Of a DNA stretch of 64,000 bases, positions 48,007-58,335 are shown in pieces; position 1 is the stretch's first letter; each line of letters begins with the position of its first letter. The DNA comes from Cinnamomum chago. Lineage: Eukaryota; Streptophyta; Magnoliopsida; Laurales; Lauraceae. The stretch is taken from assembly GCA_038049695.1 (NCBI GenBank), contig CP142451.1, forward strand, positions 72,060,001 to 72,124,000. The letters run 5' to 3'. A program made the position numbers and the translations under genes. The notes beneath the pieces are model-generated. The model was given only the letters and a program-made list of their open reading frames with translations. It did not search any database and was not told the DNA's origin.

Positions 48007-48929
48007 CTGCAAAGGACGGAAAAGAAAAAATCAACCATCAAAGTGACATAATTTTGCTAAAAATCCTAGCGAAATTTTGGCATAGTTCCGGGGCAATTCC
48101 GAAGAAAAGGGAAACACCCTGAAAAAGATAGGAAGCTTGAAGATGAGCTCAACACCGCTGCAAGCTCATGGTCAATGAAGCATCCTCAAAGAAGGTTTGA
48201 ACTCAAACATTGTTGCGAGATCAAAGCAGTCTTATAAAATCTCCACAAGCTTGAAAAAGGCCTTAACATTGCTGCGAGCTCTAAACTCCAAAACTTGCAA
48301 AGCTCCTCAAAATCCAGCAAGACTAAGAAAGGGCTCAACATTGCTGCGAGCTCCAAATCCCAAAACTTGCAAAAGATTTTCTAGGTATGCATCATCATGC
48401 TCTCAATCAATTTACTAAAAATTATGCATCAAAGAGAATCATCATGCATTAGATGCTAGGAAAACTTTAACCAAGGTTTGACCAATTCCAACCCAACTTG
48501 GTCAAAACCAATCAAACTTTGTCCAAGCAAAAAATCATGTTGACTTGACCTAAAGATTCTAGCCTTCTATCTTGATACATAAAAAAAATGCATGAACATC
48601 TTGGATTGCATAAACCTCATTATCATGGTGAGCAAAAGAGGGAAAGCAAAAAAAAAAAAAAAAAAAGAGAGAGAGAAAGAAGAGAGAAAAGAGAGAAATC
48701 TCTTAAAAAAAATTGGACTGGCCAGCAGGCCATGGCCCACTACCACGTGGCAGTACGGCTAGGTCCGTACAAAAAAAAAAAAAAAACGTGCAAAAAAAAA
48801 AAAAAACAGCAGCACGTGAAAAAAAAGGGTAAAAACACATGGAAAAAAATTAGAAAAAAACAGAAGAGAAAAAAAAAGAAAGAAATTTTTTCTTCTACAT
48901 GGAATTTCTTGTGAAGGAAGAAATCTTAC
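48007..48929 (-). other. Predicted first intron of the antisense PMD-like gene
   Basis: Minus strand: donor TCAA|GTAAGATTTC at 48929, acceptor TCCGTCCTTTGCAG ending at 48007. Splicing joins ATGGCTTCAA to GTAGTTCCTC in frame. The 923-bp intron holds a ~70-bp tandem array and several A-rich runs. Confidence 0.6.
48150..48385 (+). repeat. ~60-72-bp tandem repeat, about 4 units
   Basis: Units carry CATTGCTGCGAGCTC near 48151, 48210, 48269 and 48340, followed in two units by CAAAACTTGCAAA. Lies inside the predicted first intron of the antisense gene. Confidence 0.8.
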
Positions 48930-49063
48930 TTGAAGCCATGGATGGAGAAGAAGAAAAAGGACTTGAAGGTTCTTGAAGAAGAAGAGAAGTTCTTGATCTT
49001 GGAGCACTCTCGAAGACTTTTTCAAAATGAAAGCAATGAGGACAAGAGATCCAACCTCCTTTG

Positions 49064-49072
49064 CTTTTATAG
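49064..49072 (-). promoter_or_regulatory. TATA box of the antisense PMD-like gene
   Basis: CTATAAAAG on the minus strand, within CCTCTATAAAAGC, about 130 nt upstream of the predicted ATG (48939), with a C/T-rich leader between them. Confidence 0.6.
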
Positions 49073-49341
49073 AGGAAAGCAAACCAAAAGAGGAAACAAA
49101 GAGAAAACCAAGGAGGTAAGTGCTAAAAACTAGCAACCTTCCCAAAAGAAAGGAGATTTGAGATATTCTCTCTTAAAGAGAAGATTCTTTGAGAGATTCT
49201 CTCCAAAAAAGAAAGGAAATGAGAAATATTCTCTCTAAAGAAAGATACTTTGAGAAAATCTCTCCCAAAAACAAGGAAGCATGAGAGATTCACTCCAAGT
49301 AAGGATATTTTTAGATATTCTCTACCCACAAGAGATATTTT

Positions 49342-50973
49342 TGAAAGTCCAAGATCGAATCCTAGAGGGGGGGGGGGGGGGGGTGAATAGGGTGAGCTCA
49401 AATACCTAGACCAATTTTAATTCTCTTTGCTTTTAAGTCTCTTATGCTTTGAAGAAGAATAATAGAATCAACCAAGAGAGCATCATCCATGAAAAGTAAG
49501 CATAAAGACAATTACCATAACACAAGCATTTATAGTGGTTCGGCCAACATGCCTACATCCACTCCCGGTGTCCCTACCGGATTTTCACTAACTCAACTAA
49601 GGTTTAGGTTCACCTTCAACCTTACAAATACATCACTATGCTTTTCAAAGGCTAAGCATAAACCTTTACAACACTATGCATGCTTTTCAAGGCTAAGCAC
49701 CAACCTTTACAACAAGAAGATTTTCTCTTAAGAAAGATGCCTATGAATGCATGGATTAAGAGAACAATGTAAGTGAAAATGAGTGCCTCTAAATAGGCTA
49801 ATTAGAAAATGCAATCTCAACTTCTAGAAGCATGCATATGAATGACAAAGTCTATGAATAATGCATATACTAGAAATCACTCTATCTATTTTTAGAAAGA
49901 TGAGACTTTAAATTGATGCAAAGATGATAATCATATGTATGAGAAAGAGTTGTTTGACAAACACATGAATTTTTTAAAGTGTCCTAACTTGTTTTTAAAG
50001 AAGATAAACTTAAGTCTAACAAGTTAGTTTTGAAACAAGAAACCAATTTCATGTGAAACACAAACAATATGTTGGATTCATAAAGCTAAAATATTTCAAA
50101 GTTCTAAGCATGTTATGAAACACAACACTTCAAAAGGTAAGCATCTATTTAATCATGCATTTGAAGAAAAACAAAGATAAAGAGACAAAGCATGATTTTA
50201 AAAGATTTAGGATAAAGGAAGCACACCCATTTAGAAGATCAAAGGTTGAATCAATGGAATGACTTCATAATCCCTTCAATAATGCTCTTGAAAAGTTGTA
50301 AGAATTTGGCCTCAAAAGTCCTTGAAAGTTCGGCAACTTTTTCCAAACAAAAAGCCACTTTTTATAAAGAAAAAGTTCCCAATGGCTAGTGCCCGGTCGA
50401 TTGGTACAGGGCCAGGTCGACCGGGTACACACAACGGCTATAAATAAATCCGTTGGAGAGGCTACAGCTCAAAAATCCCTGTCGACCCGCAAAGTGCCCG
50501 GTCGATCGGGTCCCTTGGCCCAGTCGACCGGCCACACAGGCAGGTCGACCTAAAGACAGCCCAAAATTTCTGAAATTTTAGAAACTTGCAACTTAGAGGG
50601 CATCTTTCTAGGGGACTTTGAGACACATTTCTCAAGCATGAATTCATGACTGAAAAAGGATGAAAACTGAATTTCTAAAGTCATGAAAACTCCAAATAAA
50701 ACAAAGATTTAAAGAAGGGAACTTTGGAAAGCTTGAGAGATTTTTGAACTTAAAGATTTTAAACACTTAGAGGCTTGAAAATCTGAAATCAAAACTCCAT
50801 GATCTTAAGAGACAAAACTGATTTGAAAACCATGCAAAACATATGATAAAAACAAGAATTATGAAAGAGAAATATGCATGAAGATCCTAAGAATAAGAAC
50901 ATGAAGGAATGAGAGGTCAAGCCATGAAAATGAATGCATCCTATCAAATTGCAACCAAATAAAAACTCTAACA
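49342..50973 (-). mobile_element. 3' LTR of the minus-strand SIRE Copia (1,632 bp)
   Basis: Minus strand: TGTTAGAGTTTTTATT at 50973 to GATCTTGGACTTTCA at 49342. Contains a GGTCGACC island, TATA box, AGGTT-GCTTAGCC repeat units (about 49620-49720 on the plus strand), the U5 hairpin (49533-49563, inner stem GGC/GCC with a different loop) and a 17-nt G-run (plus strand 49367-49383). Confidence 0.92.
50366..50555 (-). promoter_or_regulatory. GGTCGACC island and TATA box of the minus-strand Copia LTR
   Basis: Six GGTCGACC/GGTCGATC-type sites between 50393 and 50555, an inverted pair ACAACGGCTA and ATCCGTTGGAG between them, and CTTTATAAAAAG (minus strand, about 50364-50375). Confidence 0.62.
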
Positions 50974-50987
50974 ATCTCCCCCTTTGC
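50974..50987 (-). other. Polypurine tract of the minus-strand Copia
   Basis: Minus strand GCAAAGGGGGAGAT lies directly before the LTR start TGTTAGAG. Confidence 0.85.
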
Positions 50988-51396
50988 AATTTGATGACAA
51001 CTCTAGAAGCTTGAACTCTCTCTCTCAAATTCCTTTGAATCTTGAGCACCAACTTCTTTGGATATTTAAGGAGCTTTGGATATTCGGGAGCATTTGGATA
51101 TTTTGGAGCTTTGGATTTTCCTTGCCAGAGCGACGACCTTAGACGACAAACTAAGAAGCTACACAAATAACACTCTAGGCAAAGCTACTCCCCCTCAACA
51201 TTAGCGACCCTTGAATCTTCTCCCCCTCAATTGGTGAACACCTTGAGGAACACTTGATATTTCTCTACCCCTTTGACATTTAATTGCAAAGGAGCCTGCC
51301 CATTGAAGATAAAACATACAACCTTGTTAGTAGCACCTGTTTATAAGAGATATGATAAGAATAAAGTGTGGTAACAAGTGATTAGCCAACAAAAAA

Positions 51397-52041
51397 TTAG
51401 AATTTTGGGCAAGGGCCAATGCCCAATTGATGTCTCAATTTTATGAACCGATCATTTCCAAGGGGTTTAGTAAATAAGTCAGCCAATTGGGTATCTGTAG
51501 GAACAAAAATTAACTCAATAGTGCCTTGGTCAGCATGATCACGCAAGAAATGATAGCGAATGTCAATGTGCTTAGTGCGAGAGTGCTGAACAGGATTTTT
51601 AGAAATACTAATGGCACTCGAGTTGTCACACATGATAGGCATGCATTGTTGTGGAACATTATAATCTAACAAAGTTTGTTTCATCCACAACAGTTGAGCA
51701 CAACAGCTGCCTGCAGCAATATATTCAGCTTCTGCAGTAGACAAGGATACAAAATTTTGCTTTTTGCTATGCCAGGCTACTAAGCAGTTCCCTATGAAAT
51801 AGCAGCAACCACTAGTGCTTTTCCTATCGTACGTCTATCGATCCTGCCCAATCTGCATCACTATATCCAATTAATTGCAGAGTTGATCATGTGGATACCA
51901 GATACCATAATGAGAAGTCCCATTAATATATTTTATGATACGCTTAACAGGCTTAATGTGAGACTCTCGGGGAACAGATTGATACCTAGCACATATTCCA
52001 ACACTAAAAGAGATCAGGTCGACTAGCAGTGAGATAGAGAA
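51397..52041 (-). pseudogene. SIRE Copia RNase H (minus), part after the nested element
   Basis: Minus strand from 52041 continues the RT/RNase H broken at 59959: SRPD, ARYQSVPRESH, then frameshifted pieces, and from 51744 an open stretch MSTAEAEYIAAGSCCAQLLW, CDNSSAISISKNPVQHSRT, RYHFLRDHADQG and LFTKPLGNDRFIKLR ending at 51397. This is the C-terminus of the Copia polyprotein. The 0.4 kb between its stop and the PPT (50988-51396) is non-coding with CTCCCCCT tracts, i.e. PPT-like repeats on the minus strand. Confidence 0.92.
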
Positions 52042-52414
52042 TGTTAGGGATTTTGTATTTGCAATTTGATGGATGCATTAACATTTTAGCATCATTTGAT
52101 TTACACACATATGCATTGATTTAGAAAAACTTGAAATCTTGATTTATACATGCATTGTTTTTAAGACTTATAAAAATGTTGATTTATGCATGTTGTGTTT
52201 TTAACTTGGATGCAGTTTAAATTTGAAAAGAGTTTTAGAAATCAAGCAAGCCATTGGTTTTAAAGTTTTGAATATTTATTTGGCATTTTATGTTTCATGT
52301 TTTAAAACCCTTAGAATGATTTAAAACATGTTTTTCAAGATTGATTTAATGGCCCAAAAGTCCCCGCTTAAAAATACTTTGGAAATCACATTTTTAGGGA
52401 TTTTTGGTCCAAGG

Positions 52415-52566
52415 CCTGGGTTGACCGCGCAGTGTGGTCGATTGACCGGGGCAAAGAGCTGTTGGCTCTTCCAACGGTCATTTTTCTGACCGTTTGAAGC
52501 CAGGTCGACCGGGCTCTGTACTAGGTCGACCGGGCACTCGCAGAAACCCGCTTTTTGGGTATAAAA
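52415..52566 (+). promoter_or_regulatory. Palindrome island, MSA site and TATA box (5' LTR)
   Basis: GGTTGACCGCG, GGTCGATTGACC, GGTCGACCGGG (twice), TCCAACGGTC at 52470-52479 (fits YCYAACGGYY) opposed by CTGACCGTTTG, and TATAAAA at about 52559-52566. Confidence 0.65.
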
Positions 52567-53543
52567 TGAAGTTCATTCCTTTTCAAAAGTTGGAGATTTT
52601 TAAGACTCTTTTGAGGTGTTTTGAGACAAAAAAATGGGATGAACTAAGAGAGACCAAAGAGTCATTTGGAGAGCTAAAGCTTGGATAATGAAGTTAAATC
52701 TCTAAGTAAGCTCTACCTCTCTTAATCATACGTTATATGCTTTGTTTAAATTATTGGTAAATGCATTTTAGCATTATAACTATGATGTGTTGAATCCATT
52801 CTTATTTTAATCTTTGATCTAAGTTGGATTGGATTCTTCACTTTGATTTCAAACAAAGTTTTGTTTTAAAATCTTCATTAATCATGCTTAGCCTAAATCT
52901 TTGATTTCTTTTCTAGCATGATTCATTTACTTGGTTGAAACATTATTTGTTGTTTTCATTCATTTAAACTTTAGTTAAATTAATTTGGTTTTGAAAACAA
53001 CATTGCACATGCATCACATGTTCTAAGTTAACAAATTTCATACAACTTGTGAGCTCTTGATTTTCATGTCATTAACAAGTTGATATTCATACATGTGATT
53101 TGCATCAAACTTCAATCAAATCTTTCATGTGCCTTAAACTTTGAAATGCTTTAAGCATATATTAATTGAGCTTTGTTTTTAACTTGATTGAAGTTATCAC
53201 ACACACACATCATGAGCATACACATTTGCATTCATATAGTGTTTGTGTGAGTTTGTTTTTCACTTTCATATTAGCCTATTTAAGAGGCAATTTCATTGAG
53301 CTTAAATTGTATCTCTTAGAGTATTCTTTTTGTGAGCACACCTTCTTAGAGAAAATTTTCATTTGTAAAGGTTATTGCTTAGCCTAAGAAAAGCATTGTG
53401 TAAAGGTTATTGCTTATAGCCTAGAAAAGCATCTTGTAAAGGTTGTTGTTTAGCCTAGAAAAATAACATTGTAAAGGTTATTGCTTAGCCTATTGAAAAG
53501 CATAGATAGTGGAAATCCGGTGGGGTGATTATATCACAACCGG

Positions 53544-53575
53544 TAGTGGATGTAGGCATTGAGGCCGAACCACTA
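53544..53575 (+). other. U5 hairpin of the 5' LTR
   Basis: TAGTGG (53544-53549) pairs with CCACTA (53570-53575); inner GGC/GCC. The same structure is at 59742-59773 in the 3' LTR. Confidence 0.55.
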
Positions 53576-53759
53576 TAAATCTTTGTGTAGTGGTGTGTGC
53601 TTGTGGTGATTGTTTTATTAGCTTCCGCATTTTGTTTGTTTTTCATCACTTGTGACTAGTTTATTGTTAAGAAGTTAAAATTTGTCATATTTGGTCACAT
53701 ATTGTAGCTCACCCTATTCACCCCCGCCCCTCTAGGGTTAGGATCCCAGGACTTTCAAT

Positions 53760-53771
53760 TGGTATCAGAGC
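53760..53771 (+). other. Primer-binding site (initiator tRNA-Met)
   Basis: TGGTATCAGAGC, two bases after the LTR end; complementary to the 3' end of plant initiator tRNA-Met, as in most plant Copia elements. Confidence 0.95.
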
Positions 53772-53872
53772 CTCGTGCTCTATCTTATAGGATCAAGTGT
53801 TTAGAACTCTTGATTAGGTGTAAAAACCTAGAGTCAAAACCCTAGAGTTGTGCTTTCATGAAAATCATTAGG

Positions 53873-55276
53873 ATGGATTCCACTTTGATAGATAGTTTAG
53901 ATTCTTGTGTAGATTCTTCTAGACCTCTCCTTCTTCCTTCTATTGGAGATTCAAACTCTCAAATTAATGAATCTCAATTTGATTTGAAAGAAGAAGAAAA
54001 TGATTATAATGAAGATGACCTTTAACTAGCCTATGAGGAATTATATGCATTGTCCCTAGAGCTTGTTAAGAAAAATAAAAAATTAAGAGAAGAATCTAAA
54101 AATCTAAACAAAGAATTAGTTTCTTTAAAAGATAAACTTAGAGAGAAAGAAGAAGTAATAAATTGTGTAGACTCTAAGTTTATGATCTCTTTGCATAACC
54201 TATATATTGTTCAAGATGAACTAAAAGAATTATAGATGGGTTGTGATAATATCAATAAGGAAAATTTAAATCTAAGAGATCAATTAAAAAGGCAAGATGA
54301 AGACATTAACAATTTAGAATCCAAGTTAACCATTTCTAAGGAAAATTTATCTAATTCTCAAAATAAGATAAAAACTCTAGAACTTGGATCTAATGTTATT
54401 AATGAACTTAAATTTGATTTAAAACTTGCCCATGAAGAACTAATCAAATATAAGGAAATTGAAAATGAACTATTAAAGGTTAAAAATGAAAATTCAATCC
54501 TTATAACCAAAGTCACTCAACTTGAAGGATACAAACAAAAGTATGAGTGCAAATTTACCCAAGGAGAAGAAAATTTTGAAAAATTATTTATATTGGGTAA
54601 ATCTCAAGGAGATAGGACGGGTCTTGGATATAATAAGTATACTTCACATGACCCTAAATTCACCAACACTTTTGTGAAAGGTGAGTCCTCTTTCTCTAGC
54701 ACTCTTTCTCCTTTGCCCAAATCTAAATGTAATTATTGTGGTAAGGAAGGGCATTTCAAATTTGAGTGCAAATTAAGGAAAAGTCATATGTCTAAACCCA
54801 TCTTTGAACTTAAGAAAGTTAAATCTAATTCTATGAAGGGTAAGACTTTGAATTCCAAGGAAGACTCTAAGAAGTTCAAACAAGTTAAAACATTTCAAAA
54901 AGAGTCATCCAAGATAGATTTTAAAAAGACTAATAATCAAAATAAATCTATCAAAAAGAAACTTCTCACTTTACCTTCTTTAACCTTAGAAATGAAAGAA
55001 TTCTTGAAAAAGGTTGAAAAGTTAAAATTAAAATTCAAAAGACAAAAAGAGGGAGGAAAAGCTAAAAGAAATGAGAAGAATAAAAATAAAATGAAACAAA
55101 CACACCAACTTCCAAAGACTAATCATCAATCTAAAATAGTCAAACCTCAAAGATTTGATGTCAAGTCTAAAAGAATTCAATCCTTATCTCCTTTAGTTGG
55201 TGGAAATTCAAAAATAGTCTCCAACGCTGAAGACCTTAGGTGGATTCCTAAAGTTAGATACTTAGACAAACCTTAA
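53873..55276 (+). pseudogene. Gag-linker protein of the non-autonomous element (two stops)
   Basis: One frame from MDSTLIDSLDSC (53873) to YLDKP (55276), ~467 codons, broken only by TAA at about 54023 and TAG at 54233-54235. Acidic N-terminus, long coiled coil (LAYEELYALSLELVKKNKKL to about codon 250), then a CCHC knuckle CNYCGKEGHFKFEC (about 54729-54770) and a Lys-rich tail. It matches the part of a SIRE polyprotein between the first gag knuckle and the protease (compare HQAYEELYELCEVINKKNKT in the minus-strand Copia). The UBN2 gag core and the protease are both absent. A role in RNA binding or particle association is inference. Confidence 0.85.
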
Positions 55277-57947
55277 GGCCTTGAACCTCTTTGACCAACC
55301 TATCCTTTATAGTTAAATCTTATTGTTGGTCTTGTTACATTTGCATTTTGTTCTTTGATAGTTACATTTATTAAAATGCATTGTTTTTTTATGATCAATT
55401 GATTTTGTCTTCATGTACATCTCTAGTTGCATATCATGGTTTTCAAAATCATTTGATTATAATTTCATCATGTTAGAATTTATTTTTGTTCATATTTAGT
55501 TATATCTCTTGCATTGCATTTCTACATGTTCAATTGATTGTGATTACAAAAGCTTTCTAGCTAGAATAGTCATGATCGATTGTTGTTTTAAGTCATTTGC
55601 ATCTTTGCTCATTTAGTTACATTCTTTTTATGCAAATTGATTTTGATGTCTTACATTGCATGGTTGGATATGGTTTCATTGATTTGCATGTTTGTGCCTA
55701 ACTTGGTATATATTTTCATTAATGCAAATTGATGATTGTTTATGTGCGTTATAGTTAAATCTTTTGTTTTATTATCATTTGAGCCTAATAAGTACATATG
55801 TGATTTAATGTGCTAAGTTCATTTGGTATAAACCTCATATCCATTTTTCATTGCATTGTAAGATTAGTACATTTGCTAAGAGTGGAGATATTGCATGATA
55901 GGTCAATGGATCATTTTAGATGAATTGGAATTAATCCATTGTTCTTAATAGGTATATCCATATATGTGATCCATCTTCATCTTTATGCGATACATGATAT
56001 CCCTCTAACTCCATACCTTTTTGTGCTTGCATAGTTATATTCTTTATTGATGATATGGTATGAGTTAGATCTTGATTGTTGATTGATCCTCTCTATGCAA
56101 ATGTCAAATCGTTCTATGTATGGTTGTGATCTTAGTTATATTTGTAGAAACCATACTAGAACTCAAATCCATCCTCTATCCTTTCTAGTCATTTCTTTTT
56201 GGATGGTTATGATGTTGATTCATGTATATTCTCTAAGTGATGTCATCCTTATACATGTTTCAACTTCATAGTAGTGATCTTGATCATATGAAACTCTTTG
56301 AAATCCATTCCTCATATTTCTATATGTTTGATGGATATCTTAGATGTTGAATTCATATGATTTTGTCACTTTGAAAATTGCATGCATTTCCAAGATTATA
56401 TCCTTTTGCATTGCAATTTCTTTTGTTCATCACAATGCTCATTAGTTATATCTTTAAAAGTGATGAATATCCATTTATGATGCTTGATGGAATTTTGTGT
56501 TTGTCACATCCTTGCTATTAATCATATTGTCATATTCAATTGGTTTCATTTGGTATAATTTTCCATTGATTTCATATCCAATTGATGTCTTATCTTGTGT
56601 ATGTGATAGACCTTGTGTACATTGGATTGAACTTAATAGTTAGAGTAATGCTACATGGACAAACTTTTTGGCCAGAATTTTGGCCAACCCATATGGTTTC
56701 CATTGAATATCACTATGATATTCAATGGAAACCATATGGGTTGGCCAAAATTCTGGCCAAAAAGTTTGTCCAAGTAGACTTTTTGTAATAGTTATATATT
56801 TTCATTCCATGTCACATTCCATTAGCATCATAATTTTCATGATTGCCTCCTCCCTTGCTCATATAGGTAAATCTCATGACCACCATGTTTATGTGTTCAT
56901 AATATTGGTTGGTTAATTGTTGAGGTAGGCTTCATGTTTGAATTTCATTTCACTCATCTTGCACATGATAATCATATTTAATGATTGAATGAAATGATTT
57001 TCAAAAACTTTCATAGCATATGATTTTCATAGTTAAATTATTTGATGCTATGTTTAGTAAACCCCATAATATCATGGATAGCTCTATTTTGGATTTATCT
57101 TAATAGTTATATTCTTTATAACTCCATTTTAGAGTGATTGTTTTAATAGACTTATCTTTGAATCTCAATTGGTATTCTTTGTTTTTCCAATTAGTATCCA
57201 TGATCGCTTTTTTCCTTGACCTTGCTCTTTCTTTTGGTAATTTGATCATATTGTGCTTTATAGTTAAACGAATCTAATCCTTCTCTTGAAGTTGACCCTC
57301 AATTGGTAAAACCATCTTCTTCTTGCACCAAATAGTTATATCTTTGTCAAAAGTTTGACAAAAGGAGAGAATGGATTGAGGGGGAGTGTAAACCTTCATA
57401 GGAAGTATTAGTCTTGATCAAATTTACCCTTGGATTGACTTTGAACCCTTAGAGACTTCTTCCATACATGATAACCTGTTATGTATTTCATTTTCGATTT
57501 CTTTTGTTAACAGGTGCTACTAAAAGGTATTTTCCTTATTTCATGTGTGTAGGTACCTTTGCAATTTAATGTCAAAGGGGGAGAGAGCATTCAAGTTCTC
57601 TAAAGGGGAAGAGAATGTCCAAGCTTCCTAAGGGGAGATTTTGTATGATCTTCTACAGGGGGAGAGAATGCATATCTTGCCAAAGGGAGAGAGGCATGGT
57701 CAAAGGGGGAAAGCTAATAGAAGAGAGAAAGCTTGGGAGCTAAAGAAGATGCTTGGCTAAAGAAAGAAAGAAGAAGAGAAAGCTTAAAGAATGATCAAGC
57801 ACCAAGCATCAAGAAGATTGGAGAAAAAGTCCAAGAGCCCAGGCTAAGAGAAGGAGCATCCAAGAAGATTTCAAGACTTGTCCAGCTTAGGGGGAGCTGA
57901 AGACTTCGTGTGTAATTTCAGTGATGAGTAAGTTGCCATCAAATTGC
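55277..57947 (+). other. Non-coding spacer with a dispersed TAGTTATATC motif and PPT-like arrays
   Basis: AT-rich, stops in all frames. A motif TAGTTAxATCTTT recurs about 14 times from 55310 to 57340. A MITE is inserted at 56643. From about 57360 to 57720 there are at least eight purine tracts of the AAAGGGGGAGAG kind before the real PPT. The spacer stands where pol would be in an autonomous element but shows no pol relic. Confidence 0.75.
56643..56785. mobile_element. 143-bp MITE, near-perfect hairpin with 9-bp TSD
   Basis: Arms of 57 nt (56656-56712 and 56716-56772) are perfect reverse complements around a 3-nt loop CTA; the outer 13 nt on each side are symmetrical but diverged (GAGTAATGCTACATGG versus CAAAAAGTCTACTTGG). 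TAATAGTTA at 56634-56642 and 56786-56794 is a 9-bp target duplication, as in Mutator-like elements. The duplication falls on one of the spacer's TAGTTATAT motifs. No coding capacity. Confidence 0.9.
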
Positions 57948-57959
57948 AAAGTGGGAGAT
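57948..57959 (+). other. Polypurine tract of the non-autonomous element
   Basis: AAAGTGGGAGAT directly before TGTTAGGG at 57960. Confidence 0.9.
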
Positions 57960-58335
57960 TGTTAGGGATTTTGTATTTGCAATTTGATGGATGCATTAAC
58001 ATTTGAGCATCATTTGATTTACACACATATGCATTGATTTAGAAAAACTTGAAATCTTGATTTATACATGCATTGTTTTTAAGACTGATAAAAATGTTGA
58101 TTTATGCATGTTGTGTTTTTAACTTGGATGCAGTTTAAATTTGAAAAGAGTTTTAGAAATCAAGCAAGCCATTGGTTTTAAGGTTTTGAATCTTTATTTG
58201 GCATTTTATGTTTCATGTTTTAAAACCCTTAGAATGATTTAAAACATTTTTTTCAAGCTTGATTTAATGGTCCAAAAGTCCCCGCTTAAAAATACTTTGG
58301 AAATCACAATTTTAGGGATTTTTGGTCCCAGGCCT

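Larger units (their letters stand above)
44250..48939 (-). pseudogene. Antisense plant-mobile-domain-like gene with introns (broken)
   Basis: Minus-strand gene lying between the Tat integrase and the expected 3' LTR. Predicted start ATG 48939-48937; exon 1 (10 nt) joins exon 2 at 48006 in frame to read MASSSSRPNKGKELV. Downstream come ERNLEECDSLNRDEMRQRL, a plant-mobile-domain signature (FLPQTNTFIVTNGEIGFTL, ELNAITGLPILGK; about 47064-47240) and the helical YLTYWLSEAVFARGDGMHIR segment. Short introns at 45498-45411 and 45293-45210 precede a C-terminal coiled coil (44644-44333). A TAG in exon 2 (about 47919), a frameshift near 47285 and stops at about 47062 and 46510 disable it. PMD proteins occur both as host proteins (MAIN/MAIL1 type) and inside transposons; biochemical role unknown. 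Confidence 0.72.
24850..49341 (+). mobile_element. Degenerate Tat-lineage Gypsy element hosting three further LTR insertions
   Basis: The order gag, protease, RT, RNase H, second (archaeal-type) RNase H and integrase on the plus strand, plus an extra antisense gene and tandem repeats between integrase and the expected 3' LTR, is typical of the Tat/Ogre branch. Inserted blocks are 31912-37786, nested 34815-37013, and 39578-41788, each with perfect 5-bp duplications. The left limit is set only by the change of sequence after the PF04195-type gene. The 3' LTR is not seen; it may lie beyond the minus-strand Copia that starts at 49342 and leaves the window. Confidence 0.75.
52042..53757 (+). mobile_element. 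5' LTR of the non-autonomous element (1,716 bp)
   Basis: TGTTAGGGATTTTGTA to CCCAGGACTTTCA. Differs from the 3' LTR by a missing SINE, one fewer AAGGTTATTGCTTAGCC unit and scattered substitutions. Carries island plus TATA (52415-52566) and the U5 hairpin (53544-53575). The empty SINE site is at about 52963-52983. Confidence 0.95.

Noticed and set aside
49120..49341. 3' LTR of the Tat element just before the minus Copia
   Set aside because: No similarity to 24850-26857 and no PPT plus TG start; repeated GAGAxATTCTCTC text instead. The true LTR probably lies beyond the window.
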